From the NCBI GenBank assembly GCA_023512835.1, contig CM042090.1:4371826-4435825 (forward strand): 64,000 bases of DNA, read 5' to 3'. Position 1 is the stretch's first letter. Each line of letters begins with the position of its first letter. Of the stretch, positions 35,382 through 47,400 are shown one piece after another. Source of the DNA: Taxillus chinensis. Taxonomy: Eukaryota; Streptophyta; Magnoliopsida; Santalales; Loranthaceae. The notes under the pieces were generated by a model. That model had not been told where the DNA came from, made no database searches, and worked only from the letters and a program-made list of their open reading frames with translations. Made by a program: the position numbers and the translations under genes.

Positions 35382-36180
35382 ATCCTCTCAGTGGGCGGGG
35401 CAGCAGGGGGGGGGGCAGAATCAGGGGTGGGAGTGGGGTAGTGGGCTAGGAAGTGGGCTAGCCAACGGTCTGGGTAGTGGGCTGAGTAGTGGGAAGGACA
35501 AGAGGCTGGGCAGCAAATGGGAGATTAGGGATTGGGACAGCAAGGTTGGAGGGAATGGATTCCTTACCTTTGGGTTTACCCACAAACAATATGCAAGACT
35601 CTTTCCTATGACCAAGATGCATGCAATGTAAGCAGTAAACATGCATTTTTTCAAAAATAATTTTTTTTGCCAAAAACCAGCAATATTCTCATTAGAACTT
35701 TGTTTTTTGATTTAAGCAAAAACATAGGAGGGGTTTGCAAACAATTAAATTCCACATAAACAGGAGCAAGAGAAGGCCTAACCCCTTTAGAGGTAACCTC
35801 ATCCATTTTGGATGGGATTGCCCACAGCTTTAGCCAAATTCATAAGAGCAGATCGTTCATACAAGTGATAACGCAAATTCGGAAAAGAAATCCACAAAGG
35901 CACAATGGGTGATTCAATATCAATAGACCATTTCAGCACACGCATTTTAAACTCATCAAAATACCATTCACGCTTAGCCCACAATCGTTGATAATCCAAG
36001 TCATTAGTCAATTTAATGAAGACATATTTAGAATCAAACCAGGACAATTCATAAGCACTAATGAGATGTAGCCGTTTAAAATATTCATGGAAGGCAATCA
36101 TTTTAGGAGCACGACCTAATTTCCCAACCTACGCTGGTGGGATGTAGCTAAAGCAGAAATTTCGTCATCATAAAAATAGC
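35382..36180 (-). pseudogene. LINE ORF1, C-terminal part (DUF4283 and zinc knuckle)
   Basis: The frame at 35799-36101 carries SWFDSKYVFIKLTNDLDYQRLW, REWYFDEFKMRVLKWS and SPIVPLWISFPNLRYHLYE, the DUF4283 RNA-binding module of plant L1 ORF1. In another frame, CLHCMHLGHRKESC (about 35589-35630) is a C-x2-C-x4-H-x4-C knuckle. A stop follows the first few codons after the break at 36181. The N-terminal part lies at 39075-39210, separated by a solo LTR. The gene is thus split by an insertion and frameshifted. Confidence 0.85.
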
Positions 36181-36474
36181 CGCAGTGTAAGACCCGCAAA
36201 ATTTTTAGCTATTTAAGTTCTTCCTTAAAGAGTAATAATAATAAAATAATAATAATGTTATTGTTAACAATAGTTAGAAAGGATATTTTGGATATTATCA
36301 CGATAAAAATAAGCATCCAATATGGTCATTCAAATAGCATGTGACTAATAAGTAGTCGTTAGAATAGTAACTAGCCGTTATGAATAGTATTCGTTTGGAC
36401 TTCCATAAATAGGTATGAGCATGAGATTTTATTTATAAGAGAGTATAGAAATAAGAAGAATAATAATAAGAGTT

Positions 36475-36759
36475 ATGGCATCAAGTTCTCAAGTACCGCC
36501 ATCCGAGAATAGTGTACGAGATGAAGATCGGCGAGCAATACGACTTGAAGTTACAAAGCTATGCTTTGCTATAGATGAGCTAAATGCTCGTGTCCAATGG
36601 CTGCAATATAATGCGACGAGACACAGGGAGAAGTTTGAGGTTATTCGTGCGACAACCACGACAATGTTAGCCGAAGGGTTGTGTAGCTCTCTCTTGCAAG
36701 CACAACACGTCCTACGCACATACGCTAATATAATTCAAGAAATTTTACGAAGGCCATAG
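36475..36759 (+). CDS. Hypothetical 94-residue ORF inside the solo LTR
   Basis: No family was recognised. The sequence has a polar N-terminus (MASSSQVPPSENSVRDEDRR) and then a mostly helical stretch (VTKLCFAIDELNARVQWLQ, HREKFEVIRATTTTML, LLQAQHVLRTYANIIQEIL) with heptad-like leucines, so a short coiled coil is possible. A TATA-like site lies about 70 bp upstream and the ATG context is TTATGG. It ends in TAG. It could be a chance frame in an LTR or a fragment of a gag-like gene. Confidence 0.3.
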   Translation: MASSSQVPPSENSVRDEDRRAIRLEVTKLCFAIDELNARVQWLQYNATRHREKFEVIRATTTTMLAEGLCSSLLQAQHVLRTYANIIQEILRRP

Positions 36760-37596
36760 AATATGATATTAATGTTTATGTTTAGGATTATAATATTTTA
36801 TGCTATAATGTTATCTTACTTTATTGTTTATTGATTATGCAATTATATTATTTTATCCGCGTAAATATTAAATATGTTATAAAAAAAAATAAAATAATTT
36901 CTTATATGTCATAAAACGTTTAGATGCTATATATTATGTCATTTAGTTTCTTAAACCAAATTACTATGGGTAAGTAAGTATTACAAGCCTTAACTTTACC
37001 AAAAGTATGAAACATAGGTAAGACCCAAAAATTTGAATAAGGCAGATTCTGGAGGTCTCATTCAAAAATTCATAACTTGAGTTATACAGATCCAATTGAC
37101 ATGAAACCAAATCTCATTTGTTCCTTTATCACTTATCTAAAACGTGTAAAAATTTCAGAATTTAATATGAAGCCAATCAATTCCAGAAGTTAAAATACTA
37201 CACATAGGTTCAGTGTGAACGGGTAAACATTTTAGTATGACTTTAAAATTCAATAACTTTTGTTATACACATGTGAAAATTATAAAATTGATACCCATTT
37301 GTAGATATTTAAGTCAGTAATGCAATACAATTGGCCGTTTGTCAAAAACTATAAAATTAAAAATGTTATAATTGAATTAGTAGGGAGTACACCAATGTGG
37401 ACTTTTGCTGCCAAAGGAACCTTCTAGGTTTAAAAGTCTTAAAACATTTTTTTAATGGTAGGAGGAGATAACCACGTTTTTAATAAGAGATAATATGAAG
37501 AAAATAAAGTATTATATATTTTTTAAATAATTTAATTTAATGCCAAAGTCAAATTTGTACACTATTTTTCATACTATTACACCTACCATCCTTGCC

Positions 37597-37607
37597 TATA
37601 TAAGGAG
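37597..37607 (+). promoter_or_regulatory. TATA box in the solo LTR
   Basis: CCTATATAAGG is a near-consensus plant TATA box. The following 200 bp are pyrimidine-rich without an ATG until 37801. Confidence 0.5.
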
Positions 37608-37800
37608 TGTCTTGCCTCTCCTCTTAATGCACAAATCCCTCAAGCCACACCACGAAATTTCCCTCTCAAAACACTCCCTTAAGCCCTCTTAACACCCCAA
37701 ATACTCTACTCAAATCCTCTTTTGCTTTTGGTACTAACCAAGCGTCGAAGTTCTACGAAAGGTTCTAGATAGCGGAAGATCGTAAGGAACGACTTCCAAA

Positions 37801-38115
37801 ATGAATTCTCCCGGCAATCGCCCTTCTTCTTCTGCAACCCCAATTGTTAATGCTTCAACCTCACAGCTATCCCCATCCTTATCTCCTCCTGATCTTCCCT
37901 TTAGACCCGTGTCTAATATCCCCTCATGGTTAAGGTGGAAGACATGTAGGAAAAATAAGCTTATCGCACGTCTTTTCCGTTCACCCAATACAAGAAGTAA
38001 ATCTTATTCAAAAACTCTCAAGGCATATAACCTAGTTAGTGCACAACTCAAGGCTTATGATGCATGGGATCGAAATAGGATATGGAACAGCAATAGAAGT
38101 GGGAACCCAAATTAA
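37801..38115 (+). CDS. Hypothetical 104-residue ORF inside the solo LTR
   Basis: No family was recognised. The N-terminal 45 residues are Ser/Pro-rich and the C-terminal half is basic and Asn/Ser-rich (WKTCRKNKLIARLFRSPNTRSKSYSK). It begins about 200 bp after a good TATA box (CCTATATAAGG) and a pyrimidine-rich leader with AACACTCCC words, in a context AAAATGAATTC. The composition differs from the AT-rich surroundings. It may be a chance frame, but position and codon regularity make it worth a transcript check. Confidence 0.3.
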   Translation: MNSPGNRPSSSATPIVNASTSQLSPSLSPPDLPFRPVSNIPSWLRWKTCRKNKLIARLFRSPNTRSKSYSKTLKAYNLVSAQLKAYDAWDRNRIWNSNRSGNPN

Positions 38116-39074
38116 TATTCAACCCCACAAGCACGGTTTAGAACGCGGAGAACGACAAGCGGATAGTAAGGGTTTTTCTTTTCTTTATTCTTACTTTTCT
38201 CTTCCTCTTTATCTTGTTTTATTTGGAATTATTATTGTAAGAGTTTTATGTTTCTTATTCCATTTTATTGTTGAGAAGATTAGATTAGTCTCTTTTTAAT
38301 CTCTCTTGGTAATCTATGCTATTGATTGGGGTAGATAACCATTTTGATATTCGTGGTTATCCTTGTTAACCTTGAATGTTTTATTGGAATTCTATAATAT
38401 GCCTCATCTTATGTATGTTAAAGTTATTATAACCTCTTATGTTTGGACAAAGTAAGTTTATAATGGGTGGTTCCAGAAAGACCTCCAATGCATTGGGTAA
38501 AGAACATCACTGGAGAGTGTCAATCCAAATGATAATATGTTACGTTATGTTATGATACGGTATCCGGGTGGTTAACCTAGGTCATGATGTTATGATACGA
38601 TTTCTAAACATAATCTTCCATGTTATGATTTTCTTGTGAAATGTTGATCATGTATGATGTGTAAATATTATATTTCCTATGTTCGATATCTTCATGATTT
38701 TTCCTTACCCACTTATGTTTACCCTTACTGGGCTATTTGAGCTCACCCTTTTTTTTTATGATTTCTTTTCCAACCCCAGGAAATTAAGGGATGGAGAAAC
38801 TAGGATAAGGAGTCGAGAAGTACTTGGAAATAAAGTTGTGTGAAATTTTAAAGATTTATTAAGTTGTTTGCTCGTGTGATTTGTTATGTAATAATGGGTT
38901 GGACACTTAGTCTCTAAACCACTAAACCTTAAAGATCTTGGATTGAAATTTGTAATAATGAATGGTTTGTTTGATTAATTAAGTAATAGTTTGAAATTGA
39001 TATAAAATTTGTATATTTAATTTCCGCTAACGCACCCAGTTTGGAGGTCCTGAATTTGGGGGCGTTACACGCAG

Positions 39075-39210
39075 GGGCATCTTGAAATGTTCCAATAGTC
39101 TTAGGCCTAGTAACAATGGCAGTAGATTTTCCACACAACACAGATTGAAAAGTTTTATTCCAAGAACGCTCAGGAATGGCCAAACATTGAGGGGGAGGGT
39201 TACCCTCCAT
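39075..39210 (-). pseudogene. LINE ORF1, N-terminal part
   Basis: From an ATG at 39210 the minus strand reads MEGNPPPQCLAIPERSWNKT and then FQSVLCGKSTAIVTRPKTIG, the Pro-rich start of plant L1 ORF1 before DUF4283. It stops abruptly at the target duplication CGCAG. The remainder resumes at 36180. Joining was not attempted; only the split is reported. Confidence 0.75.
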
Positions 39211-39540
39211 CACCACACAAACATCATAAGCAAGCAAAATAGTAAAGAAAGCACACAACAGGGCAAATCAAAACAGCAAATGAAAAACACAATTCCATAG
39301 AACCAGAGGGTGCAAACCATCAGGAAAAGGGAGAAGACAACCTCTGGGGAATTCTATCGAGCAGGCATAAAACCGTGAAGAACCAGTAACGCACACCAAG
39401 CCCGTCCGATCTAAGCCTAGCCGTACGCACCAGGCAAGCCCGTGCCAGCCAAAGGAGATCCTAGGACCGATGCTGAGAGCCGTCCACCGAGGAGAAGCAC
39501 CGTGCGACAACGCAATCCGTAGCACTAGAGTTGCGCAACG
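39211..39540 (-). other. Probable 5' UTR of the LINE
   Basis: It is moderately GC-rich for the region, with no ORF of note, and lies directly upstream of ORF1. The end toward 39540 is marked by a change to A-rich sequence. The 115-codon frame on this strand has no recognisable domain. Confidence 0.4.
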
Positions 39541-39705
39541 AGCGAAAATATACTTTTTAAAAAATAAAAAACATTTTGATAGAAAACAATTACCAAACAA
39601 ATAAAGTGTATTCAATTTATCAAAAAATAATTTTCAAATACAATTTTCAAAAATCATTTTGAAAACAAAAAATAAAAAACACCACCAAAAACACCAAAAA
39701 AAAAA
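39541..39705. other. A/T-rich, MITE-like spacer
   Basis: It is rich in TTTTCAAAA / TTTTGAAAA words in both orientations and ends in an A run. This resembles plant hAT-type MITEs that carry TGTTTGGTGGTG words (seen here in reverse complement at 39680-39695). Ends were not resolved. Confidence 0.3.
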
Positions 39706-40017
39706 AATTGCTTATTGCAAGCCATAATATAACATCAGCGCGTACTTTTCATGAGCTTGGATTAGCGCGTGTACAAAAGAACCACTTCCGCCATCTCTTT
39801 GGTTGGCTCGGCTCACTACTGGGACCTCACAGATCACAGGCACCTCTCTGTTTTCTCATATTTCCTCAGAGGCCAAACACACCAACGCGGGCGGGAGCAG
39901 AAATCGATATTTTTTTAATTTCTTCATTTATTCTACAATCTTCAATCATCAATCTTCAATCTTCATCTCACATCACAAGTCGCAATCACCATTATCGTCT
40001 CCTTCGTATTGGAATCA

Positions 40018-40038
40018 ATGGAGACCGCGACTCACTGA
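40018..40038 (+). promoter_or_regulatory. Upstream ORF of six codons before the glycosyltransferase start
   Basis: ATG GAG ACC GCG ACT CAC TGA encodes METATH and ends only 9 bp before the main ATG at 40048. The leader before it is rich in TCTTCAATC words (39930-39975), typical of plant 5' UTRs. If the cap site is upstream of 40018, scanning ribosomes would meet this uORF first and would have to re-initiate almost at once. Confidence 0.55.
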
Positions 40039-40047
40039 GTCCGCGCG

Positions 40048-41378
40048 ATGGGTCGCAACTCGTCGCCGGGGATCTCGCCTCCGCCTACCGATGACTCGGC
40101 CGATCTGGCTCACTACTCCATACGTGATCGCTTACGGTTCAAACGGAATGCCGTGCCGAGCCCCAACAGAAGCTCCGCCGCGGCTCACGGCCGCCGCTCC
40201 GACCGCTCTACTTGGCGCCCTAGTCGCCCTCAGCTCCCCCGATCTGGCCGGAAGTTGTGCAGGACCGCGCCGCTGTTCTACTCCATCCTCGTCTTTACCG
40301 TGTGCATGTTCGTGCTCGGACCCGCGGTGTTGCAGAGCTCGATCACGTCAGTCATTCGAAGCGGAGGCGAGAGGATGTGGATGAATCGACGAGCGTTGAA
40401 GTTCGGGGCCTCACTCAAGTTCGTGCCGTCTTGGCGTTTCGCCAAGCGTAGAGGCCTCGATCGGTTGCGGTCCGAGGCCAGAATTGCAGTTCGGCCTCCT
40501 AGGCTTGCCCTCGTGAGTGTGTTACTGAGATTTGAGATCTGTTTGTCTTCGTTACTCACACATTTATAGCTATTTATTGGTTTCTTTGATTTATATTTAA
40601 TTATTATTTTTTAAATCTCGAAAAGTGCGGTGAGTTGAGTAGTTGTAGTGTTTTGGTTCAGTAACATCTTCTTCTCGATGGCTGTCAGATTTTAGGGAAC
40701 ATGAAGAAAGATCCAGAGTCACTCATGTTATTCACTGTAATGAAGAACTTGCATGGACTTGGGTATATGCACACGGTAATTTTCTTTGACACCTCCACCC
40801 AATCTTAACTCTTTTTCACTTGTGTTTTGTTGGGATGTGATTTATCCTTTAAAACGTGTTTACATGTATTTGCTTTTATTTTTCATGAATGGGATAGTAA
40901 AATTCCTGTGTTTCTATACTCCTTTTATGTGTTATAAACCAAATTTGAAGTCATAAAGTTATCTGTACTGGAATGCAAGGAAGTTCAATTAACCTTTGGG
41001 CCTTAGAAGGTGGAAAATAATAATAAAGTGGTTTGTTACCTGCAGAATCATCTGTGATGACTAAGTTCGTTTTACATCAGCTTGAAAATGATTTTATATA
41101 ATATTTTATATGGAATCATTTTGCATGATGACGCCATTCTTATTTACCAATTTGTACACTCGTGTTGTCTAAACTGTTTTTCTTTTCCCTTTCTTTTGAC
41201 CCCCACGGAAGTTGGAACATTAGTCTGCACCATTGCTGTTTGATTTAACAGGTTGTTATTTGCTAAGTATTCATAGTGTTTTTTTCTTTTAATACAATAT
41301 GAGAAGTTGGGGCCTTTGCCTAGTGCAGTGGTAAAGCTTTGAGATGATAAGCATGACTTTGCTGTGTGGTAACTAGTT

Positions 41379-41428
<50 letters not shown>

Positions 41429-44400
41429 AGTGATTTGTTTGGTTGCAACTTTTCAAACCATCACTAGAAATTTAGGACCAAATCAACCTATTATTGTGTT
41501 AGCTCCGGTGCTGATATCACACAAACATAATAACGTAGATGGTTAATTTATCCTAGATCCCCAATTGACCCGTTAACCGTTTCCTCCTGATATTGAATGG
41601 AAGTTCTATGTATATTTGTATTAAATTTTATGTTTATATTGCACTAGTTGCCATTATCACAAGGCTTTTGTGGTAGATTTATGCAGTGGAGGATGGTGAA
41701 TCGCGGTCAGCTTGGAAGAAAATGGGAGTTCAAATATCAATTCTTAAACCTGAGAGTTTTGGTCAGATTGATTGGTCAATGTATGTTGGTTAACAGCTTC
41801 AGTATAATTTTTTTTTTGCTTCTGGGAGTTTCATTGTTTTTTCAACCTTTTATTTTCATTTGACTGAGTAAATATGGTGGTTGCTGTTCATTAATTTTCT
41901 TCAGTTTTGAAGGCATCATCGCTGACTCTCTTGAAGCAAGAGAAGCCATTTCAAGGTATGGACTTGACTATTATTCTCCTCATGTCCTGACCCCAAGATT
42001 TAAAGGGTTTCCCTTCTACTTCAATTTGCATGGAGAATCCTGTTAATTATGGATTGGTTTATTTTTCAAAAGGGCAAAATAAATTAAATAATTCTATGGA
42101 ATGCGGGTAAAGCTTTATACTATCTTCGTTTATAATTTTAATTTTCCTACACTTAACTAAGTACTGGTCCTATTCTATTTGACCACAATTTTTTGGCTTA
42201 TGCTGTATGATTAGCTTGCCTAAAAGTGTTTATATTCAGCTGGGAGTTGAAATTCATCAACCAGCAATTTCATAGAGAAGACATCACACGATGAATATTG
42301 TTATTTCCATCTATAACAATATTAAGTGTCTTAGGGCACTAGCATTGGACTCATTAAATATATTTATAAATTGTATATACTTGATTAAACATTAATCACA
42401 TGACTATAAAGTATTCTCGAAGTACACATTTTAGTCTATAATTTAGGAAATCAATGGAGTAAAAGTTATAATGTGCTAAAGTTTTTAGTTAAAACACATA
42501 CTTCGAGGACACTATATAGTCATATGTGATTAATATTTAGTCAGGTATGTACAATTTTAAAAAATTTAGTGAGTCCAATGCCAATGCTCTTACTCTTTGA
42601 AATTGTATGATACCAACTTCTGCAATTTGCCGTGTGACCAAGCTATTAGATTTGCCAAATTTGTGTGTGCACTGAGCAATTACAATCTGTAGGTCTATTG
42701 GTTTGGGCGTTTTCACCGATATTTTCTCCCTTTTAAAACTCTTGTACCTCATGTGGCATGAATCTAATAAAAACACACTTTTATGTTATCTTTCACTGAT
42801 TTTTGCCTTTAAAAGGTAGCACATTGTGGTTTTAAATTGCTACATGACTTCAATTTTGCACCCTAGGTGCATATTAACATAACTGTTTTTTTTGTTTTTG
42901 TATATTTGTTTTTGTACATCTTGAATTCTGTTAGTTTATTGTTGTAGTTTGAAATACATAATTAGCAACTAATATATCTATGCAGCCTGATGCAGGATCC
43001 TTTTTGTTCTGTACCACTCATATGGATAATACAAGAAAGTATTCTTGCTAGTCGTCTTCCAATGTATAAAGAAATGGGCTGGGATCATCTTGTGTCTTAT
43101 TGGAGAACTGCATTCAGTAGAGCTGATGTTGTTGTGTTTCCTGATTTTTCTCTGCCGGTAAATCTGCTATTGTCTCCATTTTTTTTACTTTTGCACTGTT
43201 TCTGATTTTCGTTGTACTAGGCATTCTCTCTCTTCTTTTTTTCTAAATCATGAACCCTTTTATCAGATGCTATATAGTGTGCTTGACACTGGAAACTTCT
43301 TTGTAATTCCTGGATCACCAAAAGATGTGTGGTCAGCAGAAAGCTTCAGCAGAACTCATTCCAAGAATCAATTAAGGATTGAAAATGGATTCAATAAAGA
43401 TGATACACTGGTCTTAGTTGTAGGGAGTTCATTCTTTTATAGGGAGCTATCATGGGATTATGCTGTAGCGATGCTTGACATAGGGCCTTTACTAATCAAA
43501 TATGCTAAGAAAACTTCTGCCGGAGGATCTTTTAGATTTATTTTCTTATGTGGTAACTCCACGGATGATTATAATGATGCACTTCAGGTACGGAATTGTT
43601 GGCATGTGCTTTTAACTGTTTTTCATATTATATGTTGATATTTTTGCATACCTTCTTCATGCCTGTAGTTTTATTATTCAGTAACCAATAAATGAAGGAT
43701 TAATATACTGTCTATATTAAAGCGTCTGCATGAATTATTATTATAAGCTTCCTTTACTTGATGGGTTCTGCTTCCTCAAGACGGATCTTTTGTTTTTTAA
43801 TGATCATAGTAATTAATCTTATAGCTTTTTTGTTTTCCAAACAGACAAGGAAAGTAAATTTCTTTCCCTGCTTCTCCAAGTTAGACATTTGATGTGCTGC
43901 CTATTGGTTGATAAAAATTTGGAAAGATGAGCATACATGATGATAAGCATAGTTTCAAAAGGTTTAATGTTTATAAAATATTTATCTCATTGTGTATGGG
44001 TAAAAGTCTATTCATATGTATTTAGAAAAGAAATTCGGGAATGCAATTGCACAATATAATGTCTCAATAAAGTCATTTTTCAATTAATCCGCATGCATAT
44101 TAATTCAGACGTGACAAACTTTCATGTGTTTGGCAAAATATTTGTTTGACCTTGTTGAATCAGCTGTTTGAAATTATTTTTCTGTATTTTGGAATTGCTG
44201 ATTTAGAACAATACATTTAATTTTGCCTATGCATTGACCAAAAAATTGATCGAATGATGAATACACAATTTGAATTCTCTTTTACTGACCTTTGTGGCTG
44301 AATGGTTGCAAATCACACTTCAATTCACTGAACTGTGGATTGACTTCCATTTTGACTCTGAAATTTAAAATGATGTTCCAACTTTCAAGATTCTTGGAAA

Positions 44401-47400
44401 TTCCAGAAGTGACTTTTTGTTACTCGATTCTAAAGGATTTTCTCTTCTAGAGGTTTTTTGTTTTTGTTTTTGTTGTAATTTCGTAAAAAATTAGAAATGG
44501 GAATAGGAAACACTAGAGGGAATCCAAATGGATCATAAGGTTTTTAGTTGGGCATTTTTATTTTTTAATTTCACAACACATACATATTTGAATATGGAAT
44601 AAAGAGAAGGGTACTTTGTAGGATTAAACATTTACTCTTGCGCAAATATGATTTCTTTGAACCTGAGGAAGTTAGGCCCATTTGGTTTTGTTTCCTTTCT
44701 TTGTTTTGTTTTATTTCTTGTTGTTTCTCAACTTTTTTTAGAAAATTAGTACACAAATTATGGTTGTTTGTATATGTAATAAAATTTGGGAACATTCCCA
44801 AAATTTTCCAATCCTTCACGAATTTGGGAATAACAAAAAATGCTCATCATTTTGGATGAACACTTTTATATCTTATTGTCCATTCTCCTTATCTCCCACT
44901 TTGGGTCCTCGCCACCATGACCCACCTTGGCCTTCATCCACTAGCTGAAATCTATAGCCACCTTCTGATAGTTTTAATGATGTTGGTTAATGGCTATTTC
45001 ATTTTGGGAGTCAAAAAATTTTTGGCATTTGAGAATATGAATATTGAGAAAAACCAGATATGGAATCAAGAGCATGCAAACATTAACAATTCATACATGG
45101 CCTAGTTATTTGAAAATAATTTACGCATGACCTTGATGCATGATAAAGTTGAAAGGGATTGTAATGAAGGTAGATCTGTAGCTCAAGAATATATTAAATC
45201 TTAGCTTTTGTTTTTGTGGCTGAAGTGATTCATATTTTGTACTTTTTTTTTTTGTAGGAATTAGCTAAACGTTTGAGACTCCATCCTGGTTCCATAAGAC
45301 ACTATGGCATGAATATTGATGTGAACAGTGTTATATTAATGTCGGACATTGTCCTCTATGGTTCCTCCCAGAGTGAACAGGGCTTCCCCCCATTGCTTAA
45401 TAGGGCAATGTCTTTTGGGATTCCTATTGTTGCACCTGATTTTCCTGTTATAAAGAAATATGTGAGTTCATCTTGATAATCTTCTTCCTTTGTTTGAACT
45501 CCTTTTCAGTGCCTCTTAGCTTTCTCTTTATAACTGCTGGATATATTAATTTTGGGAAAAAATTGTTGGAGATATTAATATCTCCTAATATATTAACTGA
45601 GATATTAGGAGATATTAATATCTCCAACAATTTAACTGTATTAGGAGATATTAATATCTCCTAATATATTAACTGTTTAACTGTATTATTTGTTGTGATT
45701 TATTTTAGTTTCTTATCTTATCAAAAATACTAACTGTTTATTATTAGTGGGCTTGACACTTTATCTCCTAAAATTGTTGCCACAGATGTTGACTTGCAGC
45801 AGAAGATGACGCCCACTAAAAGAAAAGCAAAATATGCGTTGATTTAACCTACAAGCTGCTAACTATAAGTTGTTTTACTGTTATCCGATTACCTTTTTTT
45901 TTTTGGATCCCTCAACTCTCTTTTGCTAATAATAATAAGATCCTGAAATATTCTAAAATTTCCTTGTAATCCTCAAAGTTTCAAAAGGTTTTTTTACTAC
46001 TACCATCATTTTCCAAAATGAATTCTCTGTTGTAAGTGTCTTAATTTTACAATTTGACCATTATAATTTTTTTTAAATTTCAAATTGCTCCTATAAATTT
46101 TCCTATATTTTCAATTTGGCCCTCAATGTGTTTTGTTTGCCTAATTTTCTTTTATCCATTCATCTTCATTATTATTCCACTTCATGGTTGAGGGAAGAGT
46201 ACTCAAGTGTTTTATAGAATTTGTGGTGTATGATACTATCGGATTGTTATGGATCCATGTAGTGATGAAGTTATTGTATTGAGTTCATTATTGTGGAGCC
46301 ACTGCGTGGGACCTCATTATTGTCATAGAGGTACCTATGTTAGGCCTCAAATTGATGCATCCATTCAGAATGCTTCATGTTGTAATGGATCATGGGCTCC
46401 ATCTTCGGTAAATTATTTTTGGAATTGGTGAATGTCTTGAAGAACATTATGAAGAGAAGAAATTGACTGTTTGTCGAAATCTCAATTGAAAATTATATTT
46501 CAAATATAATTGTCTGAAAAATTTAAGGTTGTGTTATTAATGAGGTTAACTTTGTATGTACTATGAAGTTGATATGTTAAAGATATTAATATATCAATTA
46601 TATTAGTGTTAGTGGACAATTCCTTGCTTGGAGTGTGTAACAAATCAATCCTATATATATAAATGTATTCTCACTTCAATGCCAATATCTAGTCATCTTC
46701 TCTTATTGCAATGACTGTTGTAAACATGCTTCTGAAATTGCAGATAGTTGATGGGGTCCATGGGGTTATTTTTCCAAAACATGATCCTGATGCATTGATG
46801 ATGGCTTTCTCACTTTTGATCAGAAACAACAAACTTTCTAAATTTGCTCACAATGTTGCTTTTTCTGGAAGGCTTCTCATGAAGAACATGCTTGCATCAG
46901 AATGCATTACTGGCTATGCAAAACTTTTGGAAACTGTACTCAATTTTCCCTCAGATTCCTTGCTTCCAATTTCTGTATCTCAGCTTCAACCCAGTGCATG
47001 GGACTGGAATTTGTTCCAGAGTCAAACGGGGCAGCACTCTGGTGAGAGGTTAACCAATGACGGCAGTAAATCTAGGATTGAACATCAAATTGTTTATGCA
47101 GTTGAGGAGGGTTTGACGAAGAGTGACACAGGGGAAATCTCTCTGAATGTAACTAATAATATGGCTGAAGAAATGCCAACAAAGCTAGATTGGGATCTTT
47201 TGAAGGAAATAGAAAGTTCTGAGGATTATGTGAGGCGAGAGACAGTGGAAGTAAGTTTGTTCTTTGTAGTTGTGCACATTTTCTTTTTGAGGGTTTCCAT
47301 GATATTCCTCCAACACTACCACACTCCCCCTCATTTTATCATTATCCTATCATTTTTTTAGTATATCTCCTAAAAAAAGCTAAAATGTTTGCTCCACAAT

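Larger units (their letters stand above)
36186..39069 (+). mobile_element. Solo LTR-like element, 2884 bp, target duplication CGCAG, with two internal ORFs
   Basis: It starts TGTAAGACCCGC and ends TGGGGGCGTTACA. CGCAG lies on both sides (36181-36185 and 39070-39074), so this is one insertion, into LINE ORF1. A second LTR-start-like word, GGTAAGACCCAAAAATTTG, lies inside at 37019. It has two TATA-like sites (CCATAAATAGG near 36402, CCTATATAAGG near 37597), each followed by an ORF. The end part has the Ty3 LTR box TTACTGGGCTATTTGAGCTCACCC near 38725. No pol domain is present. It is longer than the other solo LTR and may be a chimera of two related LTR starts. Confidence 0.85.

Noticed and set aside
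41300..41380. Possible SINE or tRNA-like head (GCCTAGTGCAGTGGTAAAGC)
   Set aside because: It has an A-box-like word but no B box follows; the region runs directly into a GA microsatellite.
45273..45476. Stand-alone small ORF resembling a glycosyltransferase piece
   Set aside because: It is exon 7 of the 14-exon glycosyltransferase gene, with matching splice sites and phases.
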